From Amorphochlora amoebiformis (taxonomy: Eukaryota > Cercozoa > Chlorarachniophyceae): a DNA stretch of 64,000 nucleotides. The stretch spans positions 124,001-188,000 of the forward strand of contig BAAHQB010000267.1 of the NCBI GenBank assembly GCA_054601695.1. Direction: 5' to 3'. The notes under the pieces were generated by a model, which was not told the origin of the DNA, ran no database searches, and saw only the letters and a program-made list of their open reading frames with translations. Made by a program: the position numbers and the translations under genes. Every line of letters begins with the position of its first letter. The stretch's first letter is position 1. Below are positions 1-64,000 of this stretch, one piece after another.

Positions 1-1
1 G

Positions 2-88
<87 letters not shown>
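1..88. repeat. (TA)n microsatellite
   Basis: An almost pure TA dinucleotide tract with one TT interruption. It ends directly at a possible splice acceptor (GAG at 91-93), so it is probably the 3' part of an intron that begins left of the window. Confidence 0.85.
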
Positions 89-89
<1 letters not shown>

Positions 90-93
90 TGAG

Positions 94-319
94 GCGAGAG
101 AAAGAGAGGGGAAAAAGCGATAAATGGAGACGATCAAGTGTATTGGCGTATTCCCACCTTGATCTTGGACTATTTGTTGAAGCTTGGTACACGAACTGCA
201 CACCAAAGACTCCGCAAACCCTTTGGATGCGCCTTGAGAACGAAAGCAAACAGAAGAAGATCATAGTTAGTGTTCTCATTCTCTCTCGAGGAAAGAAAGG
301 AGGGAAACAGAGAGCATGA
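94..319 (+). CDS. Probable last exon of an unidentified gene
   Basis: After the TA tract and an AG at 92-93, one frame stays open for about 75 codons to a TGA at 317-319. The peptide begins with a basic run (RREKERGKSDKWRR) and continues with an ordinary mixture of residues including LGLFVEAWYTN, then ends in a Lys/Gly/Arg-rich tail. The composition is much more protein-like than the surrounding repeats, and the acceptor phase (AG then G CGA) fits an internal splice. No family is recognised. It could be a spurious frame; the lack of any other exon in the window keeps confidence low. Confidence 0.35.
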
Positions 320-1319
320 GATTCGCAGGTCAGGAGATAGATTAGCTCCAGATTAGCTGCCTTAATCCGAGGGAAACCGCAAAAAAATCTTGTTTAATTT
401 GGTTAGAGATAAACTTGAGGACAAGATAAAGTGGTGGAGAGAGACAGATAGTGAGGAAGACAAGAAGAGATTGCGTGAATCGGAACTGATGTAGACTCCC
501 TCAATCTTGATAGAAACTGGAAAATTCAGAATCAACTAGTTTAAAAAATACATGAGATGTCGTCCCCTCTCGCAAACCCAACGAGGTTGAAGAACAGAAG
601 GCTGAAGACCAACATGGGCCCCACACGACAGTGAGCTCCCCCCGCGTCAGCAGGTAGCCCGCGAAGATTTCAAGAATTTGGAGGTCAGGTACTACCCGGG
701 ATTAATTGATTACCCCGGGGCCAGGCAGGGTAATTTAAAAAACCAATAAATTTACGAAAAATACCACTTTTTATCAAGAATAATACCTGAAAAAAACCAA
801 CTGTAAAATGGGACATAGGGGGTGTCCCGGTTCCTCACTCAGGAGCCAGAACTGGGTCATTATACTGCGACACTCGAGCTTTCATTATTATCCACATGTC
901 CCTATCTGGCTCGAGCCTGGCGGTGTCTGACACGACTTTCGGGCATTCTAGGTAGCACGGTTTCGACAAGTCTAATCATCGATCTGCTTAAGCGAAGTTG
1001 CCAGTGGTGGCTCATTTGTGTGTGTCCATTTGCGTAAATCCCTGCCGTCAATTTAAGACAGCTTCATTAAGACTGTCACACATGTACTACATTAAGTCTA
1101 CATGTACGTATCGGGTGGGCAATCCACTCTCTCACGCGTGCTTGTTTAGCTCCGGATGATCAGTCCCAGTGCCGTGCAGCCCGCAGACGTTCGCCTATCG
1201 TTCCGATCGCTTAGCTTAGGATGTCTGAGCTGTGCCTGAGCTTGTAACTTATGTATACCGTCATTGCCAGTGATTGACCCATTGTCGACAACACGTTTAT
1301 GTTTACAAGCACATAGTGA
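320..1319. other. Unassigned unique sequence, no gene seen
   Basis: About 1 kb of non-repetitive sequence of mixed composition. The longest frame (822-1037) has no recognisable features. A short motif, ACTACCCGGGATTA near 692, recurs near 27196, which hints at a dispersed repeat fragment. Confidence 0.4.
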
Positions 1320-1320
1320 T

Positions 1321-1374
<54 letters not shown>

Positions 1375-1731
1375 CCCATGTATATATATATATATATATA
1401 TGTATACTATGATATGAATGCATATGTACGGTATGTAAAAATATGCATGCACAATCTAGACAATTAATATGTATATTATATATGTGTGTGCATGTAGATA
1501 TATATATATATATATGTATGTATGTATATATACTAGATATATATATATACATATACATATACATATATGTGCATACACTATCTACATACGTATATACTTA
1601 TTTATGCATACATGTCAGCGCTCACCATATTTGGATTTACTTTACAACGCTATGTACATGCAATACTATATATATATATATACATATATATACATATCTA
1701 TATATATATATACGCTATGTACATGCAATAC

Positions 1732-1791
<60 letters not shown>

Positions 1792-1874
1792 GTATATATA
1801 TATATATATGTATAACGTATATAACATATATATATACAAGATGAAATGTAATTTATTATTATTTCAAATTTATG

Positions 1875-1919
<45 letters not shown>

Positions 1920-1930
1920 TTTATGATATG
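1320..1930. repeat. (TA)n-rich tract
   Basis: TA dinucleotides with TATG/TACA variants. Two near-identical segments (CTATGTACATGCAATACT near 1650 and 1713) show local tandem duplication. Tyr-Ile reading frames here are artefacts of the repeat. Confidence 0.85.
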
Positions 1931-1965
1931 TATGTATGTATATATCAAAAAATGTGCCAGACTTT

Positions 1966-4462
<2,497 letters not shown>

Positions 4463-5101
4463 AGGATGCAGTAGGCGCGGGACACGGGTCGAACGGGAAC
4501 GGCAGCCCGCGAATATGTACACGTGTCAAATAACAGATAACACGTGTTAATTAACAGATCGTGTCGGAAGGTGACATTCCACCATGTTGTTCGCCGGGGT
4601 ATAACCGGGACTGTCCGGGAGTCTACAGATTTTAAAACTTCGGTCGAGCGATTGGGCATGGGCGCCGACGCGGGTTGGTCTATGTGCTAGTGTTCGAGGC
4701 TTTCCTGTCGTTCATTCGGTTCAAATTCCTACGGGTATCCTTTAGTAACTTGTACGTTAGAACCAAGTGCAAGAAGGGCGGGAGGGGGTTGTTTAGAAGA
4801 GAAATGTATCGAAAGGAGAGGGAGAAGAGCCTATTATGAGAGGGAATGGAGAGGGTAGACAAGGGGGGGAATCAATTAAAAAAAGGGGGAGACAAATACA
4901 GAACAAAGAATATACAAAAGATATGAGCGAGAGCGGAAGATTAAAAGACATCTCGGGGAGAAGACAGGAATCGTCAAGATACACATGGAAAAGAGAGAGA
5001 AAAAGAGAGGAAAAGAGAGAAAAAGAGAGGAAAAGAGAGAAAAAGAGAGGAAAAGAGAGAAAAAGAGAGAGAAGAGAATGAGAGACTAGGATGAAAGTGA
5101 T
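4463..5101. other. Unassigned sequence with a purine-rich array
   Basis: The part next to the transposase start may hold its 5' untranslated region. From about 4990 to 5090 the sequence is a tandem array of GAGAGAAAAA and GAGAGGAAAA units. No gene is recognised. Confidence 0.4.
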
Positions 5102-6284
<1,183 letters not shown>

Positions 6285-6378
6285 GTAACGGGTCTGGGTT
6301 TGGCTGTCCGAGGAGACATTCGAGAGGCGGCGAGGGGGGGGGGGGGGAAAGGAATGAGAGAGACGGCGAAGGGAGGGG

Positions 6379-6480
6379 AGGGGGGTATGCCAGAAAGGGG
6401 GGGTATGCCAGAAAGGGGGGGTATGCCAAAAAGGTGGGGTATGCCAGAAAGGGGGGGTATACCAGAAAAAGGGGGGGGGG
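6379..6480 (+). repeat. G-rich 18-bp minisatellite
   Basis: About five copies of GGGGGGTATGCCAGAAAG-like units with G runs of 6-10, preceded by a run of about 11 G at 6336. The G runs are dense enough to allow G-quadruplex formation on this strand. Confidence 0.8.
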
Positions 6481-6689
6481 GCGTATTGCGGTTCATGATA
6501 GTGAGAGCTCGGAAATGCAGGTGTGTGTGGGTTTGTTTGCGTTTTCGTCGGTATGCGTGTTCTTTTTTTTGAGTGTTTGTGTGTGTGATATGAGTGTATA
6601 CGAGTTATGTGTGTGTTTGAATGTATATGTTATATGCAAAACGTAAAAAATCCGTGTATATGTTTGCTTTCATGTATTGACCCGACGCT

Positions 6690-7265
6690 AACCCTTCTTA
6701 GTCTTACCCCACCCCAATTATAACTCTTTCCCTAACCCTAGCCCTAACTTCAAGTCGAAGCTTTTTTTTAAAGCTTAACCCTAACCCAAAATTCGGACCT
6801 TTACCTTGCTGTAACCCTAACCCAAAATAAATCTTAATTGTCTAACTTTTCAAACTTAAAACCTTTAATACTAACCCTAATTAGGGCCTTAACTCTAAGC
6901 TTAATTCTAACCCTAATTGTAACTCCGAACCCTAATTCTTTAATCTAATTTTCAAAAACTTGAAATCTTTTTTTTTTGTTTTTCTAGGAGAGAGGGTGAG
7001 TCTACATTCTTTAATCCAATTTTAAAAAACTTGAAATCTTTTTTTTTTTTTTCTCTAGGAGAGAAGGTGAGTCTACATTCTTTAATCGAATTTTCAAAAA
7101 CTTGAAATCTTTTTTTTTTTTTTTTCTAGGAGAGAGGGTAAGTCTACATCTAATTTCTAGACAACTTATACCTATCCCCCTAATTCTATCTCTAACCCTA
7201 ATTCTTTCAGGTTTTAGAATTAAAGCTAACCCTAATTCTAACACTAACCCTAACATTGTAGTTTA
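6690..7265 (+). repeat. Degenerate CCCTAA repeats with a tripled poly-T/CTAG unit
   Basis: Diverged CCCTAA units flank three copies of a roughly 70-bp unit. Each copy holds a T-rich tract, CTAG, an 8-base segment (GAGAGAGG, or GAGAGAAG in the middle copy) and GTGAGT or GTAAGT. The 8-base segments lie at 6988-6995, 7059-7066 and 7130-7137 and look like micro-exons with strong splice sites on both sides. Confidence 0.6.
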
Positions 7266-7280
7266 AATAGTGGTTTGCAG

Positions 7281-25764
<18,484 letters not shown>

Positions 25765-26255
25765 AGCGTGTATTAATTTAGGTAATTTTTTTAGAGCTAC
25801 AGCTGTGTGTATGCTAGATAAGTAGCTGAACTGTTGTTGGGACTAAGTTTGTTGTGTAGTTACTATGTATGATTATCCGGAAGCCACGTTTTTCAACAGA
25901 CCAGAGCAGATATCGAGATGGGAAAAGCTCGAAAGATTAAGGGAAGCGTTTAGAGCGTGTATTAATTTAGGTATTTTTTTTTTTAGAGCTACAGCTGTGT
26001 GTATGCTAGATACGTAGCTGAACTGTTGTTGGGACTAAGTTTGTTGTGTAGTTACTATGTATGATTATCCGGAAGCCACATTTTTCAACAGACCAGAGCA
26101 GATATCGAGATGGGAAAAGCTCGAAAGATTAAGGGAAGCGTTTAGAGCGTGTATTAATTTAGGTAATTCTTTTTTAGAGCTACAGCTGTGGATACGTAGT
26201 TGAACTGTTTTTTGGGACTAAGTTTGTTGTGTAGTTACTATGTATGATTATCTGG

Positions 26256-27387
26256 TCTAGTTAAGAATATTAGATAATTTATAAGTAGTCGACCTATTTC
26301 AATATTTCTAGTATTTAGAGTGATGTATCGGCCTTATCATTTTAAATATCGAGAATATTGCAATGCACTGAATACAATTTAGTTGTGTGTTAATTTGAAC
26401 TTTTTACTAGTTTTTAAGACAATATATATATATATATATGACTAGATGATTTGCTCATGAATCACATCATACGGTACTCAGTACAGTACTGTAGTAAGTA
26501 GTATACACTAGTAGAATTCATCGTAAATTTCGTCGGAATCAACTTCGGAGTGAAAGTGAAAAATGAAACATATAGGCAAATTAAATGAAATGCTATACTA
26601 GTATAGTCTTGCTGCAACGAGTATGGTATCCGACGATCCAGACCCACAGTTTCAATTTGTGACACCTCTCTTTGTCACGCTTTGATTTACGTATTTTCTC
26701 CCTAATATACACATACGCGACTGAACAAAGTGAACAGCCGAAAATGTTAGGAGTTGATACTTCCGATTGTTTTGTACTGTGTGTCGTCATAATTGCGTAC
26801 AAATCATAGTAATTATACATATTGTACTATATCCGTCCATAGGTTGCTTATCGAAGCAATTTAAATTCAAATTCAAACTGGAGTTGGGGACCTAATGCTA
26901 AAAAATATTTTACAATATTGCAAATGTCAGATGACGCTTGGCCCAGTAGTCTCTTACTTGGTTTGAAGCCGAAATAATATCTTACATTTCCAGAAAATTT
27001 CATAAATCCCAACCCTCCCCCCTTTCAAGCGCGAAAATATAAGATTTTATTTGCGAAAATCTGCGCGAAAAGAAGACACGAAGCACAAAAGAATCCTCCC
27101 TCATTTGATTTGATATCAGATTCCAAGAGATTCTTCGAGACATATATCAGACTCCAAGAGACTCCTCGAGATAAATATCCCCCGGATTTCCCAATACTAC
27201 CCGGGATTAAAATTAAATCCACGTGACAATCGCGGGACATCGGAACCACTCTTCTGACCTCCATCCCCCCCCCTCTTTCCAAAGGGATTCTTTTGAGGGT
27301 TAGAGGGCAGATTGAAGTCTAGCCCCCCTACTTACGAACGATTTGAAAATTATTTTTTCGGTAAGTTTTTAAAAAAAGCGCGAGGAA
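26256..27387. other. Intergenic region between genes A and B
   Basis: Unique AT-rich sequence with no convincing gene. It includes a run of AATTTAAATTCAAATTCAAA near 26859 and an imperfect palindrome near 27029-27072 (GCGCGAAAAT...ATTTGCGAAAATCTGCGCG). It presumably holds the gene A 3' end and the gene B promoter. Confidence 0.5.
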
Positions 27388-35349
<7,962 letters not shown>

Positions 35350-35386
<37 letters not shown>

Positions 35387-35391
35387 TTATA

Positions 35392-35427
<36 letters not shown>

Positions 35428-36234
35428 CATATTATGTTTAATATATATATTTATATTTATCATATATACCTAACATGAAGAAGCTGCGAAAGACTTGGAA
35501 AAAGACTCGTAGTGTCTGTCTCATCGCGTATATAAGTCATGAGTCATCATGATCACGGCCTAGACGGCGACTTCTTCATAAGACTTATTTAATCAATACA
35601 TTATATATGTATTTATGTCGATGACTATACGAATGATATATATACTATTACTAGTTGGACAGTAGGTCTAGTGTAAATAATATTGTGTAGTGTAAATAAT
35701 ACAAATACCATTGAGTCATAGTAACGCAAATACTAGAAAAATAAAAATCTCCTGGTATCGAGATTTACAAATACTAGTGTGAATATATAATTCTCATTAA
35801 CTGGACTGGTATCCAACACTATCTCATTAACTGGACGGCTTCGAGATAACTAGAATATATAATCCTCACTTTCTCATATCGAGATTATCTCATCCTAGAT
35901 CAATGATAATGACAGTACAATGTACATACATGAGCACAACTGGCTAGCTGTGGTAGTCTATCTTAGCAAGAGACTACGAATTACTTACACTGCTAGACTG
36001 GCCCGGGGATCCGAAACTAAAGTGAAAAGAGACCGTAAACTTCAACTGAGGTACGATGTACCTATAGCTAGTACTAGCCGTTAGCTAAAAGGACCCCTGG
36101 CCGGACGCGAGAATTTTAACAAAGCGCGCCAGAAGCGTAGCTCGTTAGTAGAGACTCCTGTGGAGACACAGAGAGCCTAAGGGATCCTATCGAGTGATAG
36201 GGAGCCAAAAGCTGTAAACTCGTATTCATAAACA
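35350..36234. other. Intergenic region between gene B and the 283-residue gene
   Basis: A TA tract to about 35470 and then unique sequence. A short frame MKKLRKTWKKTRSVCLIAYI begins at 35475 but ends after 25 codons. Two related segments (CTCATTAACTGGAC at 35795 and 35822) suggest a local duplication. No gene is recognised. The flanking genes converge here. Confidence 0.45.
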
Positions 36235-37086
36235 CTAAGGGGGAAGAATCATCTTTTCCCTATCCCGTCGGCAACACATCACACTCCCAGCCCCAGTGCA
36301 GCTTCCTAAGAGGCCCCCGACGATCGGATAGGCCACCATAATGTGGCCACCGACCATAAGAGCAGGAGGAATCATGAGGACAGCCCCAACAAGTCCTCCA
36401 ACCAGGCTTGGAAATACTCTCCCATGGTATCGACCACTCTTTTCGTCGCTGTCCTTGGACTTCTCCTCTATCTCCGTCCGTCCAGGTTCTTGGATGGATA
36501 TGTCGTTCGAGGAGTCGTGCACATCGTCTGACGGATCGCGAGGGACTCTGGCTTGGTTGAGTGGCAGCTTGGTCCTATTCGACAGCTCCACCTTCGAGAA
36601 GCTTGATCGAAGCACTCGTAAGGACTCAATACGATACGCCTCGTAGGCGTCGACCTGCTCCTTCTTTGTGTCATCTTTCCCTTCCTTCGCGACCGCCCTG
36701 GCGCCAGCTTGACTTGTACTCGAGTCCTGGACCACAGTCTTGTAGCCATTCTTCGGTTCCTCTGAAGGACGCACGCCGTCATCGAGTGCCGAAGGAAACT
36801 TGGGGGGGTGCGTAGGCGCCAGGAAATCCCCGTCCTCGATCTCAGTAACGTCATAGCACATTTTGTCGGACCTTTTACTTGGTGCGCGAATCCCAAGTCT
36901 CCATCGCAACCCTGTGCCGTCGATAACTACCACGTCGTATGGCATCATCTGGACAAGCTTTGCCGACGGAAACCACGTGTGTCTTTCTGGTAGATGTGCT
37001 GCGGCAACCAACCCGCCGGTCTTGGAGTATATTTCAGCCCTGACGGGTCCGTCTTCATCGTTGCGAATGCTTAGGGAGCCTCCCAT
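36235..37086 (-). CDS. Intronless 283-residue protein, MGGSLS start and glycine-rich hydrophobic C-terminus
   Basis: A single uninterrupted frame on the minus strand; ATG at 37086, stop at 36235-36237. The N-terminus MGGSLS fits the N-myristoylation rule (Gly2, Ser6), suggesting membrane attachment. Residues 10-80 are a compact mixed region (EIYSKTGGLVAAAHLPER, YDVVVIDGTGLRWRLGI). Residues of about 100-225 are hydrophilic and rich in Ser, Asp, Glu and Lys. Residues of about 230-275 are hydrophobic with repeated glycines (LVGGLVGAVLMIPPALMVGG, IVGGLLGSCTGAGS), which fits one or two membrane helices with glycine-zipper packing. The sequence is visibly richer in G+C than its neighbours and contains no repeats, unlike every other gene here. 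This could mean a recent retrocopy or foreign origin. The frame continues upstream of 37086 without another ATG. No family is recognised. Confidence 0.62.
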   Translation of the reverse strand: MGGSLSIRNDEDGPVRAEIYSKTGGLVAAAHLPERHTWFPSAKLVQMMPYDVVVIDGTGLRWRLGIRAPSKRSDKMCYDVTEIEDGDFLAPTHPPKFPSALDDGVRPSEEPKNGYKTVVQDSSTSQAGARAVAKEGKDDTKKEQVDAYEAYRIESLRVLRSSFSKVELSNRTKLPLNQARVPRDPSDDVHDSSNDISIQEPGRTEIEEKSKDSDEKSGRYHGRVFPSLVGGLVGAVLMIPPALMVGGHIMVAYPIVGGLLGSCTGAGSVMCCRRDREKMILPP

Positions 37087-37346
37087 AGCGTGGGTTTCTG
37101 TTACGGTCTGGCTGGAGCTCTTACGAGTAGCGGAGAAAAGTGTAATTAAAGAAGCTGCGTGGACAACACGTGTGCTTCCATGAAGGGATATCTTAAATAC
37201 AAATATCAAGATATCTATTTATGGTATATTAAGGTACTATAGGTCAGGATTGAATTATTACAGGTTAGAAACAAGTCTTCCAGAATTTAGATTAGAGGGT
37301 TATCCATGTCGAGATTTCGGCAGAATCTTCAGATATCGAGGTTCCC
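37087..37346. promoter_or_regulatory. Short spacer between divergent gene starts
   Basis: About 260 bp separate the minus-strand ATG at 37086 and the plus-strand ATG at 37347, so both promoters probably lie here. No TATA box or other motif was confidently identified. Inferred from layout only. Confidence 0.35.
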
Positions 37347-57160
<19,814 letters not shown>

Positions 57161-57179
57161 CTTCAGACTTACTCTTAGG

Positions 57180-57720
57180 CTTAGAATCGGGTTAGGGTTA
57201 GGGTTAGGGTTATGATTAGGGTTATTAGGGTTAGTAATTATGATATTAGGGCTAGAGTTAGGGCTAGGGTTAGGGGTTAAGGCTAGTGTGTCTGGATTAG
57301 GGTTATGATTAGGGTTATGAGGGTTAGTAATTATATTAGGGTTAGGGTTAGGGTTAGGGTTATGATTAGGGTTATTAGGGTTAGTAATGATATTAGGGTT
57401 AGGGTTAGGGCTATGATTAGGGTTATTAGGGTTAGTAATGATATTAGGACTAAAGTTAAGGGTTAAGGTTAGCGTGTCTGGATTAGGGTTATTAGGGTTA
57501 GTAATGATACTAGGGCTAGGGTTAGGGGTTAAGGTTAGCGTGTCTGGATTAGGGTTATTAGGGTTAGTAATGATATTAGGGCTAGGGTTAGGGGTTAAGG
57601 TTGATTAGTAATGATATTAGGGCTAGGGTTAGGGGTTAAGGGTAGGGTTAGGGTTAGGGTAAGGGTTAGGGTTAAGGGTTAGGGTTAGGTTAGGGTTAGG
57701 GTTAGGGTTAGGGTAGGGTT
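57180..57720 (+). repeat. TTAGGG-type array after gene D
   Basis: TTAGGG mixed with diverged units. A higher-order unit containing GTTATTAGGGTTAGTAATGA and GTTAGCGTGTCTGGATTAGG recurs four to five times. It lies between the stop of gene D and the first detected exon of gene E. Confidence 0.9.
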
Positions 57721-57852
57721 TTTTATAGGGGTGTAAGTGTGTAGTTGTGGGTATGTATGTATGTATTTTTGTATGTTGTTATTATATATCATTGTTTAGA
57801 ATGTGTATATTTTTTTGTTTGTGGTTATATGTACTTGTATATGTTATGTTAC

Positions 57853-57888
<36 letters not shown>

Positions 57889-57897
57889 TATAATATT

Positions 57898-57965
<68 letters not shown>

Positions 57966-57966
57966 G

Positions 57967-63195
<5,229 letters not shown>

Positions 63196-63248
63196 GTACA
63201 TATATATATATATATATGTATGTGTGTATATATATATATATTATATAC

Positions 63249-63287
<39 letters not shown>

Positions 63288-63433
63288 TGTAAAATGTGTG
63301 TGTTCGTACAATATATATGTATATATATATAATATACACACACACACACATATATATATATATAATATATACATATATATATATATATGCGTGTATATAT
63401 ATAACACACATATGGATTATTTGTATGTATATG

Positions 63434-63466
<33 letters not shown>

Positions 63467-63591
63467 TATATATATATATATGCGTGTATATATATAATAT
63501 ATGTATGTATTATTTGTATGTATATGTATATACAAATACATAATATACGTAAATGTATATAGAACCTAAATGTACCATCCATATACTCTTT

Positions 63592-63634
<43 letters not shown>

Positions 63635-63802
63635 GTAATATACGTGTATATATATAATATATATATGTATTATTTGTATGTATATGTATATACAAATACA
63701 TAATATACGTAAATGTATATAGAACCTACATGTAGTATCCATATACTCTTTCATATATGTCCGTTTTTGTAAATGTAAAGTAATATGTGTAAATACATAC
63801 AG

Positions 63803-63864
<62 letters not shown>

Positions 63865-64000
63865 TATATATATATATATAAGTATGTGTGAATGTTTTTG
63901 TATACGTTCATATGGAAGTACGTATGTGTGAATGTGTATAACTCTTATCTGTTTACATTTGTATGTGTGTACATCTATACACTAAATGCTAAGTTTGTAT
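63196..64000 (+). repeat. TA-rich intron at the right edge
   Basis: TA tracts with (CA)n patches. A unit of about 165 bp, containing TATTTGTATGTATATGTATA and ACGTAAATGTATATAGAACC, is tandemly duplicated (near 63511 and 63675); GGATTATTTGTATGTATATG near 63413 is an earlier partial copy. No exon was seen. Confidence 0.75.

Overview
The window is nuclear DNA from an intron-rich eukaryote, most likely a protist or alga. The sequence does not allow a narrower call. There is no bacterial gene organisation. Exons of 17-450 bases are joined by GT...AG introns whose bodies are simple repeats: (TA)n, vertebrate-type telomeric TTAGGG/CCCTAA repeats, (CT/GA)n or short minisatellites. Most apparent long reading frames are Tyr-Ile strings read from (TA)n and are not genes.

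Layout. 94-319 is a probable last exon of a gene entering from the left. 1966-4462 (minus) is a decayed hAT transposase with a BED zinc finger, a DUF659-type core and an hAT dimerisation end. 7281-25764 (plus; two weaker 5' exons at 5102 and 6161) is gene A, about 21 exons coding a charged, unrecognised protein of about 580 residues. 27388-35349 (plus) is gene B, 17 exons and 352 residues, starting with a myristoylation-like MGNPTS. 36235-37086 (minus) is an intronless 283-residue protein with N-terminal MGGSLS and a C-terminal glycine-rich hydrophobic hairpin. 37347-57160 (plus) is gene D, 19 exons that splice to exactly 2042 codons plus stop: an N-terminal membrane anchor, coiled coils, a 3.2-kb exon of degenerate 7-residue repeats, a 13-residue repeat exon and a basic helical C-terminus. 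57967-63195 (plus) is gene E, seven exons rich in Trp and Tyr, continuing to the right.

The gene models rest on splice-phase consistency: candidate exons were read one after another, and donor and acceptor phases agree across each chain. No function is assigned to A, B, D or E because no family was recognised.

The most unusual property concerns exon borders. Nearly every intron carries one to seven truncated copies of a neighbouring exon. Copies upstream of an exon keep its acceptor and 5' part; copies downstream keep its 3' part and donor; one intact exon remains between. Introns thus grow by repeated tandem duplication of the exon edge plus intron, multiplying decoy splice sites. A second property is that telomeric repeat arrays serve as ordinary introns in genes A, B, D and E. 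Two LTR-like insertions (15638-16074 and 52297-52694) sit inside introns.
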